Of a DNA stretch of 64,000 nt, positions 31,601 through 42,614 are shown in pieces. Where the stretch lies: positions 534,656 through 598,655 of the forward strand of contig JAPMXV010000049.1 of assembly GCA_026936335.1 (NCBI GenBank). The letters are read 5' to 3'. A program made the translations under genes and the position numbers. Positions within the stretch are counted from its first letter, which is position 1; each line of letters opens with the position of its first letter. Source of the DNA: Mantamonas sphyraenae. Its lineage: Eukaryota; CRuMs; Mantamonadidae. Below the pieces are notes generated by a model. That model had not been told where the DNA came from and searched no databases. It saw only the letters and a program-made list of their open reading frames with translations.

Positions 31601-34600
31601 ACACAGGGCGTGGTGAACAACGGCGACACCATCATGCTCCACATGAATGCCAAAGGCAAGTGGTCTTTGGCACCAGAAGGCCTTTCACCGAGCGTTGAGA
31701 TCAACGTGATTGGAGAGCCGCCCGCCGCCGACACTGAAGCCGAAGCCGATGCAGTCGTTGTCTACGTTGACGGTGAAGGCACAGCACACGTGGTCTTTGC
31801 TGAAGACGTGGGCGTGTATGTGGCCAGCAATGTGGAGGAGCTGGCCGGGAACCAAGGAACAGGCACTGTGGTGGACGTGGTCCACAATCATGCGGTTTTG
31901 GACTGTAACTTTGGTGGCAAACACGCATTTGCCATCGGTGGCAAGGCAGAAATCGGCGACAACGTGGACGTGCTCGGCATCTCGGTGGTTGAGGGCTGGC
32001 TTGTGGTGGAACTGGGTGTCGACACACACTCCGTGCCGGTGGTGACGGAGGGTGCGAAACTGTCCGTGTACGGTCGGCCGGGGACCACGGACGAAGAGAA
32101 GCTGATGACGGGTGTGGCGCACGCTATATGCAGGCGTGCACAGAGTGGGCACCGACAGGAGGTTGTGGACGAGGTCACAAACAAGCAAGCTTGGACTAGG
32201 GACATCGAGCAACAAAAGGCCGTGGCACAGGCAGAGGAAGCGCGAGATGTTCTAGACAAGCATATCCCAGTGAGCATACTGAGTCAACTCAGTCTGTCCG
32301 AAGATGAGCTCGCCGCTGGCCAGCGCGAGTTTTTGGCAACGCCCACGGGCCCGCAGTTTGCGGACAAGGCTTCGTTCGGCTTTGAGTTATCGCCGCACAC
32401 GCTGACGCTGCCAAAGAAAGCGCGTTCTAAGGCACCACAACGGCTGGCGGTCCTGCAGGCCTACGGAGAGAGAAGCAACGCCATCCTTCGGTGCATGAAC
32501 GAGCTGCTGGTGTTCAGCCTGCGTCACAGTTGCGTGGATGAGCATGATGGCGACAGTGCAACACGATCACGTGCACAACGAAGGGTCACTGCCAACAGCA
32601 CGTCCCACTTTGAGAACAGCGATGAGGACAGCGACGGGTGGGATGTCGCTGCTACCGACACTGAGGAGGACGAATACGTTCCCGACGAAGAGGACGACGA
32701 AGAGGACGACGACGACGTCATCGTCACTGAGGTGATCACAGAGCTGGACACAGGGAACTGGTACGAGGCGAAGGATAGGATCGAGGCTTTGGCCAAACAG
32801 CTGGCGTGTCTGCTTTGTGACACCGACACGGACAACTCCTTCCTTGTCCTGAGAAAGGGCGAGAGCGACACGTGGCTTCGACAACCGCACGAGTTTGTTC
32901 TGTGTGTGCGGCGCATCCAGCGGCAGGATCACGTCCTGTGCGACCTGCGCAAACTGCATCACCAGCACGAACCGGTGGGCTCCCTTCTTTCCACATGTTC
33001 ACTGTACCATCAACAGTTGACAGTCAGCTTCATGGGTGACCTGCAGGGGTATTGCACACGCTTCCAACAGCGTTCTGCCCTGGCACAGTTGTTTGCGGAC
33101 GTCAAGGGGCTGCGTCGCATGACGGTGGTCGAAATTCTGAGCGACATCCTGGACAAAGACGCGTACGTGGTTAACAAAGCGCTGCGGAACAACCAGGTGA
33201 AGATGCAACGTGCGGAGGAACTGGAAGCAGCCACCGTCAAGATCCGCAAGGCCGAGCTACACCAGCGTCTGCAGGAGGAGAGGGTGCTGCTCAACTCGGC
33301 TTTGCTGGGAGGCAAGGACGAGGGTGAAGACCAGCCCTGTGACAGCGCCACCTTGTTGCGCGTGGCTACCGCGCTGCGAAACGGGGAGGTAACTGGCCTG
33401 CCCAATACGGCACGCTCACTTACGGCCGCGGTCCACATCTCACCCACCATGCAGCGCATCCTGATTGCCAGAACAAGCTGGAACGACAATGACCCGGACA
33501 TGCAGCAGGCCCAGAAAAGATTGCGAGGCATCAAGCGCGTCGATGATGCGCACAAGGCTCTGACCGAGTGGGAGGAGAAGCCACAAACCCTGAGTGACCT
33601 GATTGCAAGGTACAAACAGTACGACGTGTTTGGGGACGAGGTCCAGAAGGGGGAGGAGAAGACGTGGGTGCCGGCCATGTGCTTGCTCCTCGCTCCGCAA
33701 CTCGCCCATCTGGCCAAGAGGCAGCTTGCTACAATCACGGGCACACTCACCATGTGTGGGCCCGTGATCAAGGTTCTCCGGTGGCATCGCAAAGACGTCG
33801 TGCAGCAGATCAACGGGTTCTGGCACAGTTTGGGCAAGCGTTCCACGTACAGCGCCCTTGAGCTCCTGCAACCAGAATCCAGATCTGCCGCCTATGCAAT
33901 GGTAAAAAAAGAAGGGCAGATGACCGCGTTGACGGCTTTCCTGTGCATCAAGAGGCTAGCACACCTGGTGGGGAAGCAAGCAGCTGCAAAGCTGGTCGTC
34001 GATTCTCTCGATGCAACCGATGCAGACAACCTCACTGCAGAGGAATGGCTGCGGCGCGTCGAAGACTCTGGCGTTACGCTGCCAAACCGTGGGGACGAGG
34101 CGCGCGGGAAGGTACACTACGCGCGCCTGCGTGCCCCTTTGAACGCTGAGGAAGCGCACCACACTCGCATTGCCCTGATGAATCTCAACCTGGCGCTGGT
34201 GGACCCTGGATCGTTCAAACATCACGTCATGGTGCTGCAGCTGGACTCTATGTGCAAGTACGAGAGTGACGGATTGCACCGCGTGGGACGATACTGGCGT
34301 GTACCGACGCTTCCCCACCACAAACGCCGTGAAGAGGAACAAACAGGCAGCGCCCAGCGACACACAATGCAACAAGGTGAGATGGACGGTGAGCTGGACA
34401 AAGTGCACCGCACGTGGAAACACCGGGACACTGATCAACTGCTGGCCAATTGTCGGCGAGGTCTTGGACGCGAACGGCAAGTGATGTTCATTGTTGGGCA
34501 GGCTACTTGGAGTGGCAACAACGGAGGGTTCCGTGGCATGGTGAAGGAACTGGCGAGGCACACGCTGGTGCTGGAGGTGAACGAACACCTGACATCACAG

Positions 34601-34885
34601 CAGCACAGCGTGTGTGGGCAACAGACAAGCTATGTGCCAGAGATGGGGTCATTCAAGCCGCATGGGAGAACCAAGCGCTGTACGTGTGCAGCAATGGGTG
34701 TGCAAGCACCCTTCCGCTCGATGGGTGGTTTGATGCGAGATGCGTTGGCCACTTTTGCAGCTACCCAGGACAGTGGGCGCTGCATGGACAGAGACGAGAA
34801 CGCTGCGTTGAACATCGGACTGGTGGGACTGTCGTATTGTTTGATTGGCGTCCGACCTGCGTACTTGCAGAGGAAGGGCCAGTGA
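28632..34885 (+). CDS. 2,029-residue XPG/PIN-like nuclease fused to a TnpB/Fanzor-like RuvC nuclease
   Basis: Exons 28632-29199, 29317-29573 and 29621-34885; introns of 117 nt (GTGAGT..CACAG, phase 1) and 47 nt (GTGCGG..poly-C AG, phase 0). The first exon start is uncertain; another ATG is at 28701. N-terminal part: HIAWDMGYR, a Lys/Arg-rich helix, then GQSADAMIASEY and VVVGEDSDLYYLLP (about 322-353), resembling the XPG-I/FEN1 or PIN acidic core. The middle 1,400 residues are beta-rich and acidic with no family recognised. C-terminus: LALVDPGSFKHHV (candidate RuvC-I, about residue 1802), MFIVGQATWSG, LEVNEHLTSQQHSVCG (RuvC-II Glu, about 1930), KRCTC and RC (zinc-ribbon remnants), and DRDENAALNI (RuvC-III Asp, about 2000). 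The last three, in that order and spacing, are the TnpB/Fanzor C-terminal signature. RNA-guided DNA cleavage is the activity known for Fanzor proteins; here it is inferred. The gene lies between two convergent ordinary genes, suggesting an insertion. Confidence 0.72.
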
Positions 34886-34922
34886 CCGCGCAACGACCAT
34901 TCGATCAACACCGCAAAAACAC

Positions 34923-34980
34923 GAACTCGTAGCACCGAGTTCAACATATACTGCCGTAAGAGAGCGGTCAGCTCTCTTAC
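34923..34980 (+). ncRNA. Two adjacent hairpins just 3' of the Fanzor-like gene; candidate guide-RNA scaffold or element end
   Basis: Hairpin 1: GAACTCG (34923-34929), 6-base loop, CGAGTTC (34936-34942). Hairpin 2: GTAAGAGAGC (34956-34965), 5-base loop ggtca, GCTCTCTTAC (34971-34980), a perfect 10-bp stem. They begin 37 bases after the stop codon. In TnpB and Fanzor loci the guide RNA is transcribed from the 3' end of the gene and the adjoining element end, and contains stem-loops, so position and structure fit. A weaker 5-bp stem (ATACC/GGTAT) follows at about 34989-35008. An intrinsic 3'-UTR structure is the alternative. Confidence 0.5.
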
Positions 34981-35064
34981 ATCCATCCATACCCTAATGC
35001 TATGGTATCTGCAGTTCGCCTAGCGCGCGCTGTAGAGAAATTGGCAGTAAATGTTTGTTTTGGT

Positions 35065-37277
35065 TCACTTGCTGGACCCTGAGGAGTTGCTCGCAGCCCA
35101 TGTCTCTTCGCTGACGAGGAGACGAGAGGCAATGAGGTGCTCGACCTTGAGGTTGCAAGGCTGTTGGAGCCAGGGCTCGCCATCGACTTGCATGGGAATG
35201 CCCTGGTCGACCTTCCACTGGATTTCCATGTCGGAGGCCTGGCCGAGACGAAGCGGGGTGCCGAGACCGCTCTTGATGGTGGCGAGATGAGCACTGCTCT
35301 TGACGGCAACGACTTCAAAGATGCCGTCGCTGAAGGACTGCGGGTAGTAGCCATCCTTCTCCTTGGGAGTGCCCCACATGTTGGTACCGCCGGCCCAGCT
35401 CTGAAGGTTGACAACCACAATGCCCTCGTAGCCTTCGGGAATCTCCTTTTCGACGCCGTTCAGCTTGAGGCTGATGGCCGAACCGATGTCTGTGCCACCT
35501 TCAACGGCAGCCTTGAGGCCGTAGTGGCCGTACCAGACGTACTTGTTGACGGCGCGACTCTTGAAAAGGTGCGGGGCACTCTCGCGCTTGTTGTGGAAGC
35601 CCAGTGCGACCTGAGCCTCGACGCCGATGGAAAAATAGTTGTTCATGACGGCCTCCTTCTCGAGATGGCCCATGTCGCCGGTCTCTGGAGAAAACGGGGT
35701 AAAGGCAAGGGACCAGCGGTCGAGGGGCATGTCCTTTGCTTGGAGAACGCGCTCCAGGATGCCTTCAAGGTCTTCGCCTTCATAACCACCACCCCATCCA
35801 ATAGCGCGTGCGAGGTCGTTGCCTGTGCCGAGCGGGAGGACGGCAACGGGAAAGTCAAAGTCGTCGCGTTTGTCGATCTCGGAAAGGACCCAGGCAACGG
35901 TGCCATCACCACCTGCAACGAGGACGCGGACGCCCGGCACGTCCTTGTAGAGATCGAGGCCATGGACGGGGCCACAGTCGTCAATCATGTCAAAGACTTG
36001 ATTCTTGTTGAGGAGCCTGCGGAACTTGCCCAGAAGGCCTGAACCTTGCTGTCCGCCGGACTTTGAGTTGATGAATGCAACGATGGGGGAAGCATTCTCC
36101 GGGGGAGTGATGCGCATGACGCGCTTTACGTTGATGGCAGCATCCTCGGAGGCAGAGTCTGGTACGTCTGTTGAGTCTTCGTCAACGTTGAGTTGTTTTG
36201 GCTTTGGGTCGTCGATGCCGCTACTGCTGTTGCTTGCGGCGGCAGCCTCTGCAGCCTCTGCAGCGACGGCAGCTTCTTCTTCGGCAACGGCAGCAGCGAG
36301 CTCTGTGTCTTCGACGCCGTTGTCGTTTGCATCTGCAGCGGGTTCTGCTTCCGGGAAGGCGAGCTCAGCGAGCTCGTCAACGGTTGCGACAGTGTCACTG
36401 GGCGGATTTCCCCAGGCAACCTTGCGCCATCCGATCTGGGTGAAGCCTTCGGGCGGGATGATGGCGGACTTGAGGACGGGCGAACACGGGTTTTCTTGCA
36501 CAAACTCGTCGCGACAACGATCGTGTGTCTGCGGAGGAGGAGGGAGGTGACATGGGTGGGGGGATGCGATTCGGTGTAGGAAGGTTAGGTGGTGTGCGGT
36601 GGTGGTGTGTGCGTGCTGTGCGCTGTGCGCTGTTGGACACGTGTGTGTGTGTTTTTGAGGTTGTGACGTACCGCACAATTACACCAAGAGCAGCGCCAGC
36701 CGACAAGGCCAGTCCCCTGGATCATCTTTCCGCAGTGATCGCAATGGGTGTTGACGTCGGTATTGCCTTGAAGCCAGTGGTGGGAGAGGACCTGAAGTGG
36801 GACAAAGGGCGAGGGAACGAAGGCGCCGAGTCAGAGGGAGGCGGTCGAAGAAAAGCGTAAAGGGAAAGCCCTCTCTTCTTTGGCTCCGAGGGACTAGCAA
36901 GGGCAAGTCGGGAGAGAGGGACGGAGAAGAAGAAGCGATACGAGGGATCGACATACAGGCGACTCGTTGTCGGCGACGGGGGTGACGGTGGCCTGGATAG
37001 TCTGGCCACTTTCGTCGAGGTAGGTGGCGGTGGGGCGGCACGTCTCTGGGGCAGTGTCACGACACTTTTCGTGTGTCTTGTAGGCACAATCGGTGCAGCC
37101 GGCGCCTTGTTTGGCGAGGCCCCAGATGAATTGGCCACAGACGTTGCAGTGGGTAAACTTGCTAAAGGTCTCTGTCTGGAGAACGTGGGCCTCGCCCGTC
37201 CAAGGGCCAGGATCCTTGGTGCCGGCCAGCTTGTCTTGGTTGTCGCTGTTGTTGGAAGAAGAAGAAGAGGAGCTCAT
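35065..37277 (-). CDS. Diacylglycerol kinase with two C1 domains
   Basis: Phosphorylates diacylglycerol to phosphatidate, ending DAG signalling. Exons 37277-36957, 36791-36672 and 36528-35065; introns of 165 nt (GTATGT..TTCAG) and 143 nt (GTACGT..CCGCAG), both phase 0; 634 residues. C1-1 is at about 31-80 (HVLQTETFSKFTHCNVCGQF, then CTDCAYKTHEKC). C1-2 spans the second and third exons at about 111-155 (HHWLQGN, HCDHCGKMIQ, CSWCNCA, HDRC). An Ala/Glu-rich linker follows. The catalytic domain starts near 293 (SPIVAFINSKSGGQQG) with the ATP-binding GGDGT at about 354 and PLGTGNDLARAIGWGG. The accessory domain follows (NYFSIGVEAQVALGFH, NKYVWYGHYGL). No EF hand, PH or ankyrin domain is seen, closest to the simple type III-like layout. 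Convergent with the nuclease fusion gene. Confidence 0.95.
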
Positions 37278-38055
37278 TGTAGACGACAGGCAGGGGGTGG
37301 TGTGCTGGAGCAGGATGTGCGAACCCCAATGCTTTTTGCTGGCGCAGGACGCGCTGCGCAGCGACACTGGAAACAACCAGAAAGCAAAGCGTGAGTTGCC
37401 AGAGGAGAGGTGTGCGAGGAAGATGGCGATGAAATCGGGAGCAAATGGGCGTGTGTGGGAGGTTGCATGTGGCAAGGGTGTGTGGGAACCGATGGATGTG
37501 GGTGAAGCAGCGGGACGTTTCCGCAGCAAGGAAACGCTTTGTGGGCGACACTTTTCAAGCGGGCGTCCGGTGACCTGCAGAGGGGGCAGCGTGGGATCGG
37601 AACGGGAGGATGGAGTGCAAATGGTGGCGAGTGCAGATTTGTGCATGGGAGAGGAGGGCGGACGAGCGTCTGCGTGCAGAATTGGAAAACTGGGGCGGGG
37701 CGGAGAGAAGAGGGTGCTCGCGGAGCATTGCAAAGGCCAGGCGGCCGTCGGGCGCCCGTAGCGGAGCGAGTGGGCGAGGAAAGCAGCGAGGAGATGTCTC
37801 CATGGGCCAACGTGTGGCGGATGACGCATGGGTGTGGGAAAGAGTGTCGAGGAACGTGCATGGCAGCAGTGGGGAGGGGGGTAAAAAAATCACGGAGCGG
37901 GTGTGGGACGTGCGAAAAACCGCGCGTTTGGCAACGTGCCGGAGAGGACGACGTGGGACGGGAAGAGGGAAGAGAAAGGGTTCAAGAGGACACGTGGATT
38001 GTGGAGACTGACACGCGTGGGCTTGTTGGCGTGGAACCCCGTGGGTGCACAGAGT
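37278..38055. other. Gene-free divergent interval between DGK and a small membrane-protein gene
   Basis: About 780 bases, unusually long for this region. The open frames here are antisense shadows of each other with no motif. It presumably contains both promoters and 5' untranslated regions. I see no repeat or RNA gene. Confidence 0.5.
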
Positions 38056-38382
38056 ATGAGCTCGGCTCAAGGAACCGGCAGCGCGGCGCTGAGGATTCTG
38101 GCGAGTCTGGTAGCATTCGGTGCAGGTGTGCTCTGTTTGGTGTATGGATATTTGGCCATTGAGGCACAGCAGTATGACGGCACACCGGTGCTGTTTGGGG
38201 TGGGTCTGGTGCTTGTGATTACGAGCGGGGTGGTTGCGTTCAACTGCTTCAACGACCACGCGGTGGAGATCCCGCAGGTGATGAAGTTCAACAAGATCAG
38301 TCTGGGTGGTGACAACAGCTCCGGGTCTGGCATCGGCAACGAGGTCGAGCTGGGTGTGATGGCTGACGAGAAAATTGAGTGA
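38056..38382 (+). CDS. Small two-pass membrane protein
   Basis: 108 residues, intronless. Start chosen at ATG 38056 (MSSAQGTGSAALRIL) because it directly precedes the first membrane helix; the upstream part of the same frame is compositionally unlike protein. Helix 1 is about residues 10-30 (ILASLVAFGAGVLCLVYGYL), helix 2 about 42-64 (VLFGVGLVLVITSGVVAFNC). A polar, acidic tail follows (ISLGGDNSSGSG, ADEKIE). No family recognised. Its stop is 58 bases from the convergent kelch-filamin gene. Confidence 0.65.
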   Translation: MSSAQGTGSAALRILASLVAFGAGVLCLVYGYLAIEAQQYDGTPVLFGVGLVLVITSGVVAFNCFNDHAVEIPQVMKFNKISLGGDNSSGSGIGNEVELGVMADEKIE

Positions 38383-38440
38383 AGGGGAATGAAGGAGATT
38401 CGATTCATTTCGGGGCTCATTTTGGAGCAGTTTGTCAAGA

Positions 38441-41400
38441 TCAGCCTGTTTCAAGCTCGACTTTGAGCTCGAGGAATCCGCCGCGTGCACGCCAGTCGTC
38501 GATGGCAAAGAGCCAGCTCTCGTCATCAAAGACGAGGGAGGTTTCGCCGTCACCGTCGACGTACGTGATGTTGAGATCGGTGTCTGCATCGACTCCGGCC
38601 ATCTGCAGGCGGGCAAGGATGGTGGTGCGTGCTTCTGTCCAGGAGAGCTCGACAGCGACACGCATCTTGACGTTCTTCATGCCACAGCGTGCCTTGACGG
38701 GCAAGCGCAGATCATCGGAGGCTTGGGCCGGGGACATGGAGGCAACACTTGCCGAGAGGCTGGCAGTAGGCCAAGAGGCACTGTTTGTGTTTGAATTGGT
38801 GCCGTTGCTGCTGTTGCTGTTGCTGTGGATGCTGGAGGAGGAGGATTCTGGGGAGCCGATCCAGAGGGAGTCGACGTCGGTGCGTTCGACATCCATGGAG
38901 ACCTCGAGGTCGTGAAGCCATTCGATGAGTTGTGTGCTCTGCTGCTGGAGATCGGAGCGCTCCTTGCGCTTCTTGCTGAGGAGAGCCTGAGTGGCGTCGT
39001 AGGAATCTTGTTGGATGAGTTCGAGCTCCATCTTGGCTTGGTCTTCGAGCTGGTTGCACTGTGTGTCGACCATGTGCTCGATTTGCAGGACACGGCCGAT
39101 TTCACGGCGCAATTCTGTGCGCAGTTGGGTGCAGAGGGTGTGGCGTTCGTCGAGGACAGCACACTCCATGCGCTGAAGGCGACACTCCTGGGCGGCCACG
39201 CGTGTTGCAGTGTCCTGCATGCCTGCACGTGCCACAGATGCCATCTTGCGGACCATGCCTGCGAGTTGGCCGTGGAGCATGGCCAGCTTGTCGGTCCAGG
39301 TCTCCCAGCGTGCGCCGATGACCTGAGCGGAGCCAAAGTCGCGCATCCACTCGTCCTGAGCTGACTGGATCTCTTCGACGTCTGCCTCGTGCTTGGCGTG
39401 CTCCTGTTGGAGGCGCCTGACCTGACGTTCGAGCTTGGCGATCTCTCTGCGCTTCGTCTCGACTTGTTGCCACACGGACTCCATGGCTGTGCGCTTGGCA
39501 TCGAGCTTCTGCTGGAACTGGCTGCGCACGTGGATCTGTGTAGTGTACAGGTCCTGCATGTTTTTCTTGAGCTGCGCGAGATCCTGCTGAGCCTCGCCCT
39601 GGAGCTGGTCGAATCGGTCAGCCTGGAGAGCCATCATGTCTCCCTCGACGTTGCTTGCGAGGGCAAGCTCCTCCTTGATGCGCTCGAGCACATGCTGGCT
39701 GGCCTCTTGCTGTGAGGCGGTGGCCCAAACACTTGTGCGCCCGTGGTGATGGGAGGCGCGCGCGTACATGGAAGCGCGGATAGTGCGCAGGTGGTTGCGT
39801 CGCTGGGTGTTGAGCTCGAGCGCCTGGCGGTCAAGGGCAAGAACCTTGTCCTGGGCCATGCGCACGCGATTGACGGCACTGGGAGAGATTGTCTTGAGGG
39901 CTTGCTGGCGTTCGTCAAAGGCGGCGGCACGGTCGTCCTCCAGCTTCTGGAAAGGAGTCTGTGTGTCCGCAAAGTCGCGTGCGAGGTCGAGCCAGGCAGA
40001 CTCTTGCATGGAAGCCATGTGGTGGCGCTGCTCGATCACCGACTCGTGCAAGCGGCGATAGACGTCCATGAGGACACCATGCTGGACGTAGGGGACCTCG
40101 TCGTCAGATTCGGCGAGGGAGCGTACTTGATCGAGGACGGCTTCTGTGCCAGGGAAGGCACAGTCGAGGAGGGCGCGCTCCACCTGTGCGGTGATGGCCT
40201 GGATGGAGGTGGAGTTGGGACAAGTCTGCTTGCGTGTGCGCACACTCTGCATGTTGCGAAAGGTGTGCGCGAGAGAGCTGTGCGACGGTGAGGCCGTTCT
40301 CGACGATAGCCATCTGCTGGGTACGGCGTGGGAGGACATGGACGTGTAGGGGTGAGCCGTGAACATGAAACTCGCCGACGCGGACGCTGATCCAGTACTC
40401 GCCAGTGCGTTTGGGGATGAGCTGGATGGTAGAGTCGACGAGTTCGGCAAACTCGGTCTGGGTGGCCGTGACAAGGTCTGCGTCCTCCTCCATCTCCATG
40501 TCGCACTCGACGGCGATGTCGAACCGGTGTGGGTCGATGCCCTGTGCGCCGTCGAGAGTGAGACGCACGGTCTGCTCTTGTCTTGCTTGGTCGGCGGTTG
40601 TGTCGAGTGAGACGGAGCAGGCAGCGGCGAGAAGGAGAGGTTCGGGAAGGGTGATGATCTGACCGTGCTGGTGGTCATTTGTGCGCGAGCTGCCCTTGCC
40701 GCCGTAGACGAGGACGCCACCGGTGCATGGTACACAGGCATGGTGGCTGATGGCACTTGCGGTGTCCATGTGCGCACGGTCGTCTGCGTCAGCATCAACG
40801 CTCGGGGAGCGGCGTGCGCGGCGCACGAGCGAGGTGCTGCCGTCGAGCGAGCTATGGGAGGAGGTTGTAGACGAGGACGAGGACGATGTGGTGGACGAGG
40901 AAGAGGACGAGGACGACGAGGACGAAGATGTACCTGAGGACATGATCATCGGAGTGACGTCGTCAGCGTCGGAGATGGAGGCAGCGCCGAGGGTGCATCG
41001 GTACCAGGTGGCGTTGGCGAGGTCGAGAACATGGACGTCACCAAAGCGAGAAGAGGACTTTTTCCCGCCGACAACAATGGCAAATTTGCCGATGCGAGTC
41101 ATGGCGTGTGCGTAGCGTGGGCAGGGCGGTTGGCCGGTGGTGGGCACGGGGGCGAACCACTGCATGGTGCTTGCGTCAAGGATCTGCAGGTAGTCTGTAC
41201 AGGAGCCTGGACCCTTGCTTCCTCCAAAGATGTACATGAGGTCGCCAAGCATGATGGATTTGTGGGAATTGAGAGCGAGCGGCGGCTTGTTGACAGGCAA
41301 GACGTCCACCCTGCTCCATGTTCCGGTCTCTGTGTCGTAGGCGTGAATGTCGTCGAAGCGCTTCCCTCCGTCTGAGCCTCCGTACACCAGCATGCGCGTG

Positions 41401-42364
41401 CCGTACATGCAAGCGGAGTGGATGGAGCGTTTGCTTGGCGCGTCGCCTTTGGACGGGAGTTTGGACCAGTGCATTGTGTTGAGATCTGACAAGGGGTGGA
41501 GTGGAGAGGGGTGTTGCGGCGTGTGTGAGTGGGTTGAAGGTTGAACAAGGTGAGGACGTGGGCGTGCGGGAGTGGTCGGCTGGCGACTCGCGGGCGAGGT
41601 TGCTGACCAACTCGGCCAAACGTCATTTCGCGAGAGAAAAAAAAAACGCTTGCTGGCGTACCAAGTGCATAGAGGTCGTCGAGTCGGGAGGACTCGTTTG
41701 CGCCTCCAAAGATGTACATGGTGTTGGATGCGGGATCCACGACGGCAGAGTGGTCGCAGCGAGGCGACGGGGCGTCGCCTGTGCAAACGGGAGCGAGCCA
41801 ACGAACGGATCCGGGAGCCGTTTCTTGGTTGTCGTGATTGTCATTGTGGCAGAGGACGACTTCCATGACCAGGGTGTCGTCGACATACTGTCCCGGATGT
41901 GAGGGGCTGCCACTGCAGTAGCCGCCGAAGCAGAGGGCGTAGGTGACGCCTCGGGGCTGGTTGTCGGTGACAAACGACACCAAGGTGTGCCCAGCACGGT
42001 TCTCGGGCGCCTGATGCATGGGTTGTGCGAGCAGGTCTGAGCCGCTGAGCATGGGGTCCGTGTCGTCTATGGAGGGAGATTCCTGAGCCAGTTGTGCGTC
42101 TTCAGAGCTATTTACGTCGTGCTCGAGTTGAGTGAACAATGGCTGCGCAGAATGGCCATTGGAATTGTGTCGTGGAGCAGACTGCCAGCGGCAGACAAGG
42201 TTGCCGGTCGACTGTTTCATGGCATGTGCAATATCATCATGGGTCACAGTGTGCGTCTGCTTGGTGGCAAGGATGGCACGCTGTTGCATGGACTCGTCGG
42301 CTTCGTCGTCGGATTCGTAGCCGTCGTCGTCGTTTCCTCGGGGTGAGTGGGGTCTTGAGAACAT
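38441..42364 (-). CDS. Kelch - filamin repeat - coiled coil - PB1 protein
   Basis: Exons 42364-41662, 41485-40287 and 40198-38441, giving 1,219 residues. The 176-nt intron (GTACGC..TGTCAG, phase 1) is clear. The second intron is less certain: acceptor at 40199 (CCATCCAG) is good, but donors giving 40, 58, 88 or 106 nt all restore frame. Domains in order: acidic N-terminus; kelch blades (SNTMYIFGGANESSRLDDLY, RMLVYGGSDGGKRFDDIHAY, LMYIFGGSKGPGSC, KFAIVVGGKKSSSRFGDVHV, GGVLVYGGKGSSRTND) interrupted by a poly-Ser tract; one filamin/ABP280 repeat (DPHRFDIAVE, GEYWISVRVGEFHVHGSPLH); a long coiled coil (about 670-1060); C-terminal PB1 (TYVDGDGETSLVFDDESW). Probably a cytoskeletal or signalling scaffold. 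I do not know this exact architecture from a named family. Confidence 0.85.
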
Positions 42365-42614
42365 CGCCAGTCCTTCTTGTTCTTCTTCCTTCTTCTTCTT
42401 CGCTACAACTAGGGATGTGCTGTGTGGGTGTCGTTCAGTCACGCGTTGGAGTGTGCAGACGAGGTGGTTTTTTTGAATTGGGGGTGGTGGCGCGGCGGAG
42501 GCCAGGGAGGTGTTCAAGGGTGGGTGGGTGGAAACGGAAAACAGCTTGTTGATCTTGCTTGCGGTCGAGATCGGTGCAAGGCCAAGTGTTGTGTATTTGG
42601 ATGCCGAGTGGAGA

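Noticed and set aside
34956-34980. Rho-independent terminator
   Set aside because: The strong hairpin has no T-run after it and bacterial-type terminators are not used by eukaryotic Pol II; structured RNA or element end is a better reading.
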